Assembly: GCA_039545355.1 (NCBI GenBank) | Contig: BCJJ01000012.1 | Span: 637,067-701,066, forward strand | Direction: 5' to 3' | Source: Trichosporon coremiiforme | Lineage: Eukaryota; Basidiomycota; Tremellomycetes; Trichosporonales; Trichosporonaceae | DNA length: 64,000 nt | Shown: piece after piece, positions 22,580-33,995 of the stretch | Numbering within the stretch: the stretch's first letter is position 1 | Layout of the letters: each line of letters opens with the position of its first letter | Program-made: the position numbers and the translations under genes | The notes under the pieces: generated by a model | Database searches by the model: none | Told to the model about the DNA's origin: nothing | The model's input: only the letters and a program-made list of their open reading frames with translations

Positions 22580-24088
22580 TACACTCACTCTCCCCTTCGT
22601 CTTCCGCCCTCCGTCGAGAATCGGGAGGATATCAGTCAGAACTGGTCGTCAGCTTTCCGTCGGGCCAACTTAGCTCACTGATCCCACTTTGACCTGGGCT
22701 GCGCGTCAGCTGATGGGCACTACGATTAAGCTCACCCAGCGCCTGTAAGTCAGACTGACTGCGAGTTCCAGCTCTATGATTCTCACAACTCACTCTGCAG
22801 GTTCTTACTACAATCACAATTATGGACCGCCGAGCGTCCTGCACATACGTTAGCTGTCCTGAACGAGTGCGAAGCTGCTCACATCGACCGCGGTGAGTTG
22901 CTTTGCCACGAATGGACATCAGTTACCTGGACGTCAGTTTGCACCTGGCCAAGAGTAACTGACGACGGGCCGTGGGCTGATGGCGCGAGGCTGGGCGTCA
23001 GCTAGGCTAGACGAACGGAGTGAACGGATCTTCACGCCCGCCTCAAATCTGGGCGATAAATGGATTCGCGGATGTATTGGGAAACAGCTGACGGAACGTA
23101 TAATTAGCTCACCTATCGCCTGAGGGCTTGAGTTGACCCCCTGTCAGTTCTGTCGAAGAAGCCTGCTGAACTCAAGCGATCGCAACGGTAACTTGCATAA
23201 TGATCAGCCATCAACCTGGCCGGCAGCTACTGAATACGGTTCGAAGCTGCTCACAGCTGTGACGGTGACGGCTGTATTCAGCGCTCGGGCATGGAAGGAC
23301 CTCTGCGCATCAGTTGTTACCCAGCATGTGTAACTGACGGAATGCAGAGCTCTGAAGCCGGGCTGAACGTAAGCTAACGGAGAGAATGTGTGCGAGCTCA
23401 CATCAGCCGTGGCGCGAGGTCGGGCTGCGTGTCAGTTCGCGGCTAGCAAATGAACCCACACCGCCAGTCACCGGCATGGACGACAAGACACAGATCTTGG
23501 CTGGTGGTCAGCTCATGGTCTATGTGTCACAGGATGTTCCCAGCTCCACGATACGCGTCCCAACCCACCTCCAGACCCTATCGAGTGCACTTCGTCTCTC
23601 TCTCTGATGATCAGCGCACAACTGAGGCGCTACTAAGCTCACCTCGTCCTGGTGTCAGTTGTCAACGACCGTCAGAGGTAACTGACTCGCTGTCCTCCAA
23701 AGTACCCTTCTCTGCTGGTCAGCAGTCACGTCTTTGTCTGGCTCACATCGTCCTGGAGTTAGTTTCACCAAACGATCTATCAACTCACCAGCCGAGCCAG
23801 ACCTTCTGGTCAGCTCGCGGTACGCCTCCACAGCTCACCTCGCCCTGGTGTCAGTTGTTACTCGCAAACGCAACTCACCTCCCAACCCGCAAAACACCTC
23901 ATCTGCAAGTCAGCTTGCAAACGCTAATTGGCAGCTCACGCAACTCAGGTGTCAGTTTATCGTTAGCGGCAGACAACTCATCAGCCCACCATGACCATCC
24001 TTTCCCGGTCAGCTAGACGGGAGTCACGCAAGCTCACGCACGCTCTGATGTCAGTTCCCAGTCAAGACAGCCGCAACTCACCCTATCA

Positions 24089-24112
24089 ACCCCAACCCCA
24101 ACCCCAACCCCA
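24089..24112 (-). repeat. (CCCCAA)4 telomere-like microsatellite
   Basis: Four CCCCAA units (TTGGGG on the minus strand) lie inside an exon slot of array B. They resemble telomeric repeats of some organisms but are embedded, flanked by another minisatellite, and not at a sequence end. Confidence 0.8.
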
Positions 24113-24124
24113 GGACCTCGTCGC

Positions 24125-24160
24125 GGTCTGCCAGGTCTGCCAGGTCTGCCAGGTCTGCCA
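24125..24160 (+). repeat. 9-bp minisatellite GGTCTGCCA x4
   Basis: Four perfect 9-bp units in the same exon slot of array B as the CCCCAA repeat, followed by a degenerate fifth unit. The unit is a multiple of three, but the reading frame around it is not clearly coding. Confidence 0.85.
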
Positions 24161-24292
24161 GTTCTGCTAGTCAGCTACCCTTCTTTTCGCCAGCTCACAC
24201 AGTGTCTGGTGTCAGTTGTCTGCTACGATTTAGCCTAACTCACTTGCACACTATCACTGACCGCTCATTGACCCCTCTGTATTGGCCCACCT

Positions 24293-24382
24293 ACGGCTGA
24301 CCAACGGCTGACCAACGGCTGATCAACGGCTGACCAACGGCTCAGTGACGCCCAGTGACGCCCAGTGACGGCTGAGTGACGC
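24293..24382 (+). repeat. 12-bp and 10-bp minisatellites (ACGGCTGACCAA; CCCAGTGACG)
   Basis: About four 12-bp units followed by three 10-bp units, with a final ACGGCTGAGTGACG. On the minus strand they fill the exon slot after the class I intron whose donor is near 24421. Confidence 0.8.
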
Positions 24383-24803
24383 CTTCTTTGCTGGTCAGCT
24401 CGTACAGGACAGAACAGCTCACACGAGGGCCGGTTTCTGCCGATCACCTATCCGTTCTTCACGAAGCTCACGGGACTGGTATCAGGTCCACCCCGGACAT
24501 TACAACTCACTACTTAAAGCCTTGTGCCGAGATCAATTGAGGGATGACGGCAGCAGCAACTCACGGCTGCCCGTCAGCTCTCCCTCACAACAAAGTAGCT
24601 CACTGCACACTGCTTCAGTACCACCGCCTCTGTCATTCAGCTCGAGTCTGCAACCTAGCTCAACAGTCTCACACCGGGGGCTGGGTCTCAGTTTACTGTC
24701 ACTCAGCCAACTCACCCTCCCAAGCCTTGCTGAGATCAGCTCAAAGCCGAGGCAGTAACTCACGTCTTGTCCGTCAGCTTGAACGCTCAGCAATTCAGCT
24801 CAC

Positions 24804-25225
24804 GTTTCGCGCTCTCAACAGTGTGAATGTGACGACAACGCCAACACATCCTTCCACCTCGTCACATCACAATCTGTCAATGTCGATGAAACACCCGCTC
24901 TGAGCTGTGCGCCCCCACCTTCCACCCATGTTCAAGACTCGTTCAAACCATCCGGTGCATATCAGCACGCTAAGCTATAAAGATAAAAGATCTATGAAAC
25001 CAATCCAATTTCGAACCACGATATATAATGAGATGCAGTTTTATGGGAACTCCGACACTACTTTCTCTCTGTCTCTCTCTTTCTCTCGCTACTACTCCTG
25101 TTACAAGTCTCTATGCTGGAACTCTGAGAGTTCCTTGTTTTCTAAGAGCGTTCGCCTCCTGGCTACTGGCATCGGGCCCCCGGCCCTCTGCTGGCGGCCG
25201 CCTTCGGCCGTCGGCCTCAGGCTGC
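24804..25225. other. Gap between array B and ACC1 3' end
   Basis: A 420-base stretch, AT-richer than the surroundings around 24960-25090, with CT-rich microsatellite sequence near 25065-25090. It holds the ACC1 3' untranslated region and possibly the start of an array B transcript. No gene seen. Confidence 0.4.
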
Positions 25226-28200
25226 TTAGGCCTGCTGGCTAAGCTGCTGGATAAACGCGGTGCGCTCCTCGGGCGCGAGACCGTCGAGGATACGCTGGAA
25301 GCCCTCGAGGACACCCTGCTGGTTGGTCTGGGCCCAGTCGACGACCTGGTCGGCGCACCACTCGTCGCGGACCTGCTGGACAAAGGACTCGACCTTGTCG
25401 CCGTTCTTCTCGAGGAAGGCGGCGACCTCCGCGTCGGAACCATCGGCAAGCAACTCCTCGGGCAGGAGCTGCTCGTACAGACCCTTGCGCTCGGGGTAGG
25501 TGAGGGCCGGGTTGGCCGAGGACAGCTTCTTGAGGATGCGCAGCTCGGAGAGCTTGCGGCGCAGGCTCCAGTAGATGGCGCGACGCGAGTTCTCCCAGTC
25601 GCAGGGCACGCAGTTGGCCTTGGCCTTCATGCGGCCGGCGCGGTCGTGCAGGTCGGCAAACTCGCGCGCGATCTGCTGGTACGTCGGGCCGAGGTGCTTC
25701 TCGCGCGCCTCGAGGGCGGCGACAGCGGCCTGCTTCTCCTCCGGCGACGACTTGGCGTTGTCGACGGCAGCCTTGAGCTGGGCGTACTCCGAGTCGAGAC
25801 GGGCCATGGTCGCCTGGACCTTGGGCTTGCGGTACTTGACCTCGACGATACCCTCGGGCTCGAGGACACCACCGCGCGACTCGTTGTCGACAAACATGGT
25901 CATGTGCTCCGGGTTGATCGAGGGGTCGAGCACGACCCAGGCACCACCACGAAGCTCTCCGTTGGGCACAAGGTAGATGATGATCGGGTGCTTGTAGCTC
26001 GAGAGACCGTCGACAATCTTGGCACCCTCCTTGAGGATGGCCTGCGCCATGTCCGACATACCACCGGAGAAACCACGGAAGTTGGCGAAGAGCAGCAGAG
26101 GGAGACCCTCACGGTTCGCGTCCTCGATGGCGGTGGCAGTCTTGCGAGACGAGTCGGGGAACCAGACGGTACCAGCGAGTGCGACCTTGGACTCGGTCGA
26201 GTTCTCGTTGGCGGGGTCGGCGGGGTCGACACGCTCAATGGTGCGGGTCTCGGCGGCAATGACGGCAACGGGGATACCGGCGACACGTCCACGGCCAGTG
26301 ACAATGGTCTGAGCCCATCCGCCCATGGTCTCGAAGAACGAGCCGCGATCGAGGATACCGGTCTGGAAGTTGCCAGAGGTCTCGTCGAAGCATCCAGCAA
26401 GGAAGTTGCGGGGGTCGTAGGGGCCCTTGGTGGGGGTCCACTCGACAGCACGGTCCCAGACGTCCCCAGTGGGGAGGATGGGGATCGCCGTGTTCTTCTT
26501 GGCGGGGATGAAGGTGAGGTAGTTGACGATCTGGAGGGCACCGTCGAGGTCCGAGCCGGCAGCCAGGTGCGAGATACCGTTGCGGTACATAATCTGGGGA
26601 CCACCGAGCTGGAGGTTGGAGGTGTAGACGTCCTTGCCGAGAACCTTGTTGATGGCCTGGGCACCAGTAAGGATGATGGGCTGGCCCTCGACCTGGACGA
26701 CACGCTGGCCGAGACGGACGAGGTAGGCACCGATACCGACGGAACGGGCAGTGACCATGGAGATGGTGAAGATGTCGTCGTAAGCACGCGAAGTCTCACC
26801 GGCGATAAGACCAGAGCCGCGGAGACACTCGACACCAAGACCGTCCTTGTGACCGATGATGGTGGTGATGACGTGGCGGCGCTCGCCGTCAATCTCGACC
26901 TCCTTGGTCATGACGCTGCCCTCACCCATGTCGTTGAGCTTGTCAAGGTTGGAGGGGGTGAGGTACAGGTAGTCGAAGCCCTTCTCGGGCTTGCCGGGCT
27001 CGCGCCAAGCAACGTCGAAGAGGGCCATGACCTCCTCGGCGAGACCGATACGGGCGCCCGAGTTGGCTGAGAGGTAGACACGGGGGAGACCCTGGGCACG
27101 GGCGTACTGAGTAGCCTTGTAGAAGAACTCGTCCTCGGCGGGACCGAACGAACCGATCTGGAAGGTGATGTCGTTGGAGATGACAACGACGCGACGGCCC
27201 TTGGGGTACTCAGGGGTCTTCATGGTGTAAACCCAGGCGACCATACCGCAGGTGTTCAGTCCAGGGGGACGATTGACCTCGGTGAGCTCTCCGTTCTCGT
27301 CAAAGACAAGCTCGGAAGCCGTGAGCAGGTCCGAGGGAATCTTGACGTTGGGAAGGAGCGCCTGGACCTGGCGCCAGACCTTGTCGACCGCCTGGCGGAA
27401 GAGGTCGGGGAAGTCGTAGACGTAGGTCGTGCCGACAACGTGGGCCTGGTAACGGCGGGGCTGGAGCGACTCCTTGGTGGCATAGGGGAAGTTGACCTTC
27501 TGGAGGTGGCACTGGCCCTGGTCACCGATCGACTTGAGGATGGTGACACCCTTCTCGTTGGTGAACTCCTGGTAAGCCTCGAACTTGACGACGAAACCAG
27601 AGACGTTCTCGATGAAGGCGCGGATAGGGGTGACGTTGCCCTCGTCGTCCTCAATGACAACGCGGATCTCACCCTGGGTGACACGCTGGCGCCAGAGACG
27701 CTTGCCGTGGCGCTCGATGAAGCCGGCAAGAGCCTCCTGGACGTCGTCGAAGGTGACGTTGAGGGTGTAGACGCAGTTGACGAAGAAGTGGTTGCAGTCG
27801 GCCTGGCGGTGCTGGTTGGTGACGATCTCGAGGGTGTCGAGAATGTCGCCAATGAGGCGGTCAGTCTCCGAGATGAGGTACTCGGTCTGCTTCATCTGGC
27901 CAACGAAGCGGCCGGGACGGAGAAGGGCACGGACGAAGAAGCGAATGTCCGAGGGGTTCTCGCGGCCGACAGCCTGGTAGACGTGGATCTGGCGGTTGCC
28001 CGACTTCATGGGGGTGATCTTGAAGTTGGACAGACGCCCAAGCTCGAGCTGGTAGGCGAGGGCCGGCTCAATGTTACGGATCGCGGCCTCTTCCTTCCAA
28101 GAGCCGTCCGAGCTGGGGCGGAGGGTGACGTACGATGGGTACTGGCCCTTGCGGCAGATGACAAACGAGATGCGGCGGACACCAGTGGCGTCGACCTGGG

Positions 28201-31200
28201 CACGGAAGTCGTTGCAGAGACGGGTGAACTCCTCGTTGAGCTCGGCGTCAGGAATGTCCTCGTCAAAGAGACGGAGGGCAATGTTCATGACGTGGGGGTG
28301 ACGGGCGTCCTTGCCGTACTTCTCCTCAAACTCGTCAACGTTGAACTCGGGGTAGTGGCTGAGAACGCTCTGGAAGTCCTGCTTGAGGGCAGCAAGAGTG
28401 TCGTACGAGGTCATGAGACCGAAGCGGAGGGGCTCGTTCTTGGCCTGGACGCGGTAGTTGAGGTCGCTCATGGATGCAACGCGGGTAATGTCACGCGAAG
28501 AGTCGACACGAGGAGTGACGGGCTCGAGACCGGGGCCGCGGCCGCCCATCTTGAAGCGCCAGGTAACGACGTTGGGCGAGCCGTTCTGGGAAGGCTCGTA
28601 GTCGAGGTGCATGACGTTGTAAACGCGGTAGGCACGGCGGACGTAGACCTCGAGAGCAGCAAGAACAACCCACGGGTCGGGGTGCTTGAAGAAGGTCGAC
28701 AGCACGTCGAAGACGGTGTAACGCGAGTCGGTGACCTCCTTGAGCAGGTCGGGCGAGGGGAGGCGGTGGCCGCTGCCAGAGTCACCATAGTACGAGGTGG
28801 TGACGGAAGCCTTGAGGATGCTCTCGAGCTGCTCGTGACGCTCCTGGTAGGTGGGGAGCGAGCCGACGATGAGAACCTCCTTGGCCTTGAGGACGGCCTT
28901 GGTGGTAGCACGGCCGTCAATGTCAGCGAGGCGGGTGAGGGCCTTGTGGATGCCCGACTCGGGGGTGAGCGAGGCCTTGGGCGACTCTTCCTTGATGATG
29001 TCAAGGACGGCGTTGACGAGCTTGGTCTTGCCGGCGACCTTGGAGTGCGAGAGAACAAGCTTGACAACAGAGTCGAGGTCCTTGTTGTCGTCACGGAGCT
29101 TGAGGATGACCTCCTCCTGGGTGCGGGTCTGGTCGGCGAAGGCCTCCTCGACGTCACAGAAGTAGTTGACGAGGTCAGAGTAGATCTGCCACTCGTGGAC
29201 CTTGAGGCCGTGGGCAAAGGCGTCGATCAGGACCTGGAGGGGAGCAATGGCGCCAGTGACCTGGGCACGCTCGTTGATGGGAACAATGTTCTCAATGTAC
29301 TCCTTGATGGTCTTGTCGAGCTTGTTCGAGGGGAACTCGAGCTGACCCTCGTGGCACTCGTCAATGATGCGACGGACGGCGTCCTCGAGCTTGGAGGGGA
29401 TACGGCCAGAGAGGGCGGAGAGAACGTCGTGGGCGTTCGAGTAGGGCAGCTCGGGGTTGCGGAGCTCCTGCTGGACAGCGGCGAGCGAGGAGAGGACCTG
29501 GGCCGAGTTGTCGTAGCCACCGAGGTTGTCGTAGAGAACCTCGAGGTTCTCGCGGAGACGCTGGTGGGGCTTGGTGCCGTAGCGACCGTTCTTGAGCTCA
29601 AAGGTGGGGAGCAGGCCCTCGAAGGGCTTGGCAAACTTGACTTTGGTGGGGTCGTCGAGGGTGAGGATACCCATGAGCTCACCCTGGGCAAGGTGCTGGC
29701 CGGGCTGCTTCATGAACTGGGCGATACCAGACTCAGAGGCAGTGACGGGCATGATCATCTTCATGACCTCAATCTCGGCGTAGGCCTCGCCGGCCTCGAC
29801 GTGGTCGCCAGACTCGATAAGGTAGCGGACCAGCTTACCAGGAGAGGGGGAGCGGAGCTGGGTGGGGTCACGCTCGTCCTCGATCATGGTGGTCTTGGCG
29901 TCGACGGAGAGAACCATGGCGCCGACCTCCTCACGCCAGTAGACGGTGTGGGAGGATCCGCCGAGAGAGATCAGGAGACCGCCGTCAGAGAGGGGGCGGG
30001 CACCGACAAAGATGCGTCCACCGTTGAGGTAGAGGGTGAACTGGAGGGGACCAGACTTGGCCATGGCGAACGAGTAGCGGACATCGTCGTAGATGAACTC
30101 GGTCTTGAAGAAGGTCTGGAGGGTGTCCTTGGTAGGGATCTGACCGCGCTCGAGGACCGACTTGAACTTGGCGAGACCCGCCTCGTAAGCGATGTGCGCT
30201 TTGACGACGGCGCCGCTGATGACGGACAGGGTGGTGTCGGGGCGCTCCGAGGTCATGCCCTCGGCGATAAGGCCGTCGAGCCACTGAGTGGTGAACTTGT
30301 TGTTCTCAAACTCGGGCTTCTCGAGCAGCTTGATGAGGTACTCGACGGTGGTGCGGAACTCTCCACGGATGCTCAACTCCTTGAGGGCGACGACCATCGA
30401 CTTGCGGGCCTCGGAACGCTCCATTCCGTAAGCGAAGATGTGACCGAACTGCGAGTCGGCGAATTCATGGAGACCACCGGCCGAAGACACCGAGAAGTAA
30501 CCCCAGACATTTGAGTTGGAGCGGAAATTAAGTTCCGTAAGGGCACCCGACGAGGGCTTGAATCCCGCATCCGGGTTTTCTCCCGTGATACGGCACGCGA
30601 TAACGTGACCCTTGGGGCGGGGCTTGCGCTGCGTCGTCGCCGAGGCAGGCTTGTCACCGTAAAAGTCGATCTCGGTCGCACCGTGGGGGTCCATGCCGTA
30701 GAGCGTACGGATGTCGCGGATGCGGTGGAGTGGGATACCCATGGCAATCATGAGCTGGATGGCGGGAATGTTACATCCAGAGACCATCTCAGTGGTGGGA
30801 TGCTCAACCTGAAGACGGGGGTTGAGCTCGAGGAAGAAGAACGAGTCGTCCTCGTGCGAGTAGAGGTACTCGACGGTACCGGCCGAGACGTAGCCGACAA
30901 GGCGGGCGAGACGGACGGCGGCCTTCTCCATGTGCTCGAAAGTGTCCTGGGGAGCAATGGTGACGGGGGCCTCCTCGATAATCTTCTGGTGACGACGCTG
31001 GACGGAACAGTCACGGCCGAAGAGGGAGATGGCGTTGCCGTACTGGTCGGCAATGAGCTGGACCTCGAGGTGGCGGGCGGAGCCGGCGAGCTTCATGATG
31101 AAGATGGGCGATCCGGGGACCTCGGAAACGACGGCCTGGAAGGCGTTCTTGAACTTCTCGGCGTCGTCGACCATACGGATACCCTTACCACCGCCTCCCT

Positions 31201-32165
31201 CGGAGGCCTTGATCATGACGGGGAAGCCAATCTTCTGGGCGCGGTCGAGTCCCTCCTCCCAGGAGTGGACACAGGCGTCCTCGTAAGCCTTGTCGGGGAC
31301 GGTCACGAAGCCCTGGGGCGAGAGGACAGTGTCCTTGATGCCGGTTCCGGACCAGGACATGCAGGGGACGTCGGCGGACTGGGCGACGATGGTGGACGAG
31401 ATCTTGTCACCGAGCGAGCGCATGGCAGAGCCAGGGGGACCGATGAAAACGATCTTGGACTTGGCGAGCGACTCGGGGAGACGGGGGTTCTCGGAAGCGT
31501 GACCCCATCCGGCCCAGACGGCGTGAACACCGGCGCGCTCAGCGACATCGACAATGAGGTCGACGTTGGCGTAGTTGTTGTTGTTGGAACCACCGGGAAC
31601 CTCGACGAAGGCGTCGGCCATACGGATGTACTCGGCGTTGATGGCAAGATCCTCGGGCGTGGCCATAACCGTGAACTCGATCATGCGCTCGTCGCCAAAG
31701 GTCTCGTAGGACCACTTGCGGACGGATCGGATTTCCTTGACGGCACCGATACCATTGTTAGCGATAAGAACCTGGGAAAGTCAGCTTGACTCATGCTCTC
31801 GTAAGCTCTCCGTACCTTGGTGATGGCAGTGTGACCGCCCTGGTTCTGAACAAAGTCGCGGACGCGGCTGGGAGGAGCAGCGTCGAGTGATTCCGCGCCT
31901 GGTGGAGGTTGAGTGGAGGTGGAGCCAGAAAAGTGAGGTTACCCGAAGCATAAGCGAAATGGGGGTCGGGAAGTGCATGAGAAATCGCAAAGTCAGCACA
32001 GTGCGTTGCGGAGACGTTAGAGAACGGTCCTGCAGATGCATAGACGCCCCGCGCAAAAAGTCGGGACATGAGCAGGCCGTTCGTCGGTGACTCACCGATA
32101 AATTGGGCGACGCGGCCGTGGTCGTACTGACCACCGTTGGCGGCGGCAGAGCCGTTCGCAGCCAT
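25226..32165 (-). CDS. ACC1: Acetyl-CoA carboxylase
   Basis: Minus-strand exons 32096-32165, 31816-31898 and 25226-31771 give 2232 residues, essentially the length of the yeast enzyme. It carboxylates acetyl-CoA to malonyl-CoA, the committed step of fatty-acid synthesis, in the cytosol. Domains in order: N-terminal FIGGAESLDAAPPS and VLIANNGIGAVKEIRSVR; the ATP-grasp biotin carboxylase (GGGGKGIRMVDD, FLELNPRLQVEHPTTE); the biotin site EVMKM with the target Lys near residue 722 (codon at 29759-29761); a large central region; and the carboxyltransferase halves (NSGARIGLAEEV, ARSVGIGAYLVRLGQR, GFSGGMSDM). The 6.5-kb last exon has no intron, unusual in this region. Strong codon bias makes long antisense ORFs here (27440-30514, 25028-27070) that are not genes. 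Confidence 0.98.
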
Positions 32166-33995
32166 GGCGAAGACGGAGCTACTGCTCTAGACGGGTGACT
32201 GGGGCTCTAGAGATGTGGTCGAACCTCTTAGCCTGGCAGCTGGGTCCTTTTGGGAGCTTGCTGGAACAGGGGCGGAGGTGCGATGCGGCGGTGAGGAGGG
32301 GGGAGGAGGAAGGGTTGGGGGAGAGGTCGGGTGTGTGCTCGGGAGGGAATGGACAAGTGCACAGAGGATGAAAGAGGGTTAGAGAGGAGGGTAGGGGCGA
32401 GTCGGAGGCGTCGACCCTTTGTAAGAAGAGAAGAAGGAGATGAAGGAAGACAGTTGTGATGTTGGGTAAAGGTTATGACATGGCGAGCAGCAGCATCGGC
32501 AGCTGGCTCACTTGGCTGGGGGACGGAGGAAATGACCGCGCCGAGCACAGGGGTACGCGAGCACATGCCCCACAAGTACCACTGCAAGACCAAGGGGGCG
32601 ACAGGCTGGGTGCTGGGTGAAGGGGCTGCTAAGTGGGGGTGTCAGATAGACCCTCCGCCACGAGCCCGGCCGCACCCCATACAATCGGTATCTCCATCGC
32701 GAACCCCATCATTGGAGAAATCTAGATATCTCGTCCCTACATCGTGCCTGAGCGTTGCCCTTGGACCGTCGCTGCCGAGTCTCGAGTTCCCACCAGCGTG
32801 CCAGCACTTTTATCCTGGGCCTCCTGGCTCGCCGCACTTGACCCTCTCGACCTCCTGCTGCCGCCCCTTGTCCCGAACTGCGCCGACGGTTGCTCCGGCC
32901 AAACAGGGCCAATCACCTGGGGTCGTATCTATCTGCTGGGGTTTTTCCAGGTGCTCAGTCGTCGACAGTGCTCACGACCACACTCACTGCCTTCGCTCTC
33001 TGCCGCCTGTCTCGCTGGTCTCTCAGCGTCGTCGCTCACAGGGTATATTGCTCACTGAGGCGCAAAACATCCTTACGCTCGCTCCAGCCACTTTCTGCAA
33101 TCCATGCCTTTCATGGCATTCACTACCTGGTGCAAAGGCAGATGCATGACCCACGGTCGTGCATGGTCGTGCATGGTCGTGCAAGGTGGTCTGTACCAAA
33201 TTGGGCATCGACGCACTAGCTCGGTGCACTCGGGCAATCTTTATCTGTGCGACTAAAACAGGGCACACGATGCACAGGAACAATTACGACCTCCCCCCTC
33301 TTGATCGCTCCGCTCCTGACCTCCTGCCCCCCCCCCCCCGGCTCCCCAGCTGCCCAGTTTAGCGTCATCCACCGTCGCCTTGTGGCCTCGTGGCCTTCGT
33401 TCCTCTTGCGTCTTTTGCTTCAGGTGCTTTAGACTTTTTGCCTCGCTGTCCTCGCTATCTCGCTGCCGCATGCGTCGCAACGACTGACTGACTGACACGA
33501 AAGCCTGCCTTCGGCTTCGCAACCTCATATCCCTGGCCTCCACCTGATCGCGCCTGATGGCGCACATTCGCCGCACGGTTTGCACCTGGCATATGGCATA
33601 CATCGTTTCGGTCGTACACTGTTGGTCAGGGCAGGCCCCCGGGCCATCCTTACGTCGCCCGCGGGTGAGGGTAAAAAATAACAACAATATGTGTGGGGAT
33701 CACTGCCAGCACGCACGATCGCGCGCGCTGTCTATCGCTCTGCTCTTCGTGTGAACCTCCCGGATAGCCGAAGCTTCTTGAGCCTGGCCGTCCGGGGATG
33801 GAAAGGAGATTTAGGGGTTTGGGAGGTTGAAACGGTCAAGGTGACTAACCACTGAGGACGCACCAACCAGGGATCGGCACTTCGGCTCTACGCCTCATTG
33901 GCCCGTTGTCTGCCCCAGTTCCCCATATGTTCTGCCCATGCCGCCCATGACGGCCACGGCTCCCTCCACTGTCTAAACCTGCGCTTCTACTGCTT
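32166..33995. other. 1.8-kb upstream region of ACC1
   Basis: Two genes are read away from and towards this region on the minus strand: ACC1 starts at its left edge and SDS3 ends at its right. It contains a run of 13 C (about 33327-33339), a 10-bp triplicate GGTCGTGCAT (about 33155-33186) and a GACT tetranucleotide run near 33482-33497. An open frame of 224 codons (32475-33149) is Ser/Pro/Leu-rich, starts without context and lacks introns or motifs, so I do not call it. It probably holds a long ACC1 promoter. Confidence 0.4.

Larger units (their letters stand above)
22580..24803 (-). other. Array B: minus-strand tandem intron modules of two alternating classes
   Basis: About 25 donor-like sites read on the minus strand. 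Class I is GTGAGCT...GCTGACCAG; class II is GTGAGTTG...AACTGACACCAG. Between about 23640 and 24240 they alternate, and class I donors recur at 23642, 23746, 23838, 23939, 24037 and 24198, a period near 100 nt. After a class I intron comes an 'exon' of about 17-80 nt; after class II there is only 6-7 nt before the next donor. Worked example: intron 23806-23838, exon 23789-23805, intron 23753-23788, microexon 23747-23752 (GACGAT), next donor 23746. Other microexons are GGCGAG (23839-23844) and GACGAG (23643-23648). No long ORF was found. The class II end AACTGACACCAG also occurs in a real SFT2 intron (ending 36054), so the splice signals are authentic for this organism. Confidence 0.6.

Noticed and set aside
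24089..24112. Telomerase RNA template reading of (CCCCAA)4
   Set aside because: Templates usually span about 1.5 repeats; four perfect repeats beside other minisatellites look like slippage.
27440..30514. 1024-codon ORF on the plus strand, antisense to ACC1 (also 25028-27070)
   Set aside because: Both mirror the codon bias of ACC1: low stop frequency in one antisense frame gives Val/Gly/Asp/Leu-rich translations without motifs or start context.
32475..33149. 224-codon plus-strand ORF upstream of ACC1
   Set aside because: Composition is low-complexity (Ser/Pro/Leu/Cys), there is no recognisable domain or introns, and the start context is poor.
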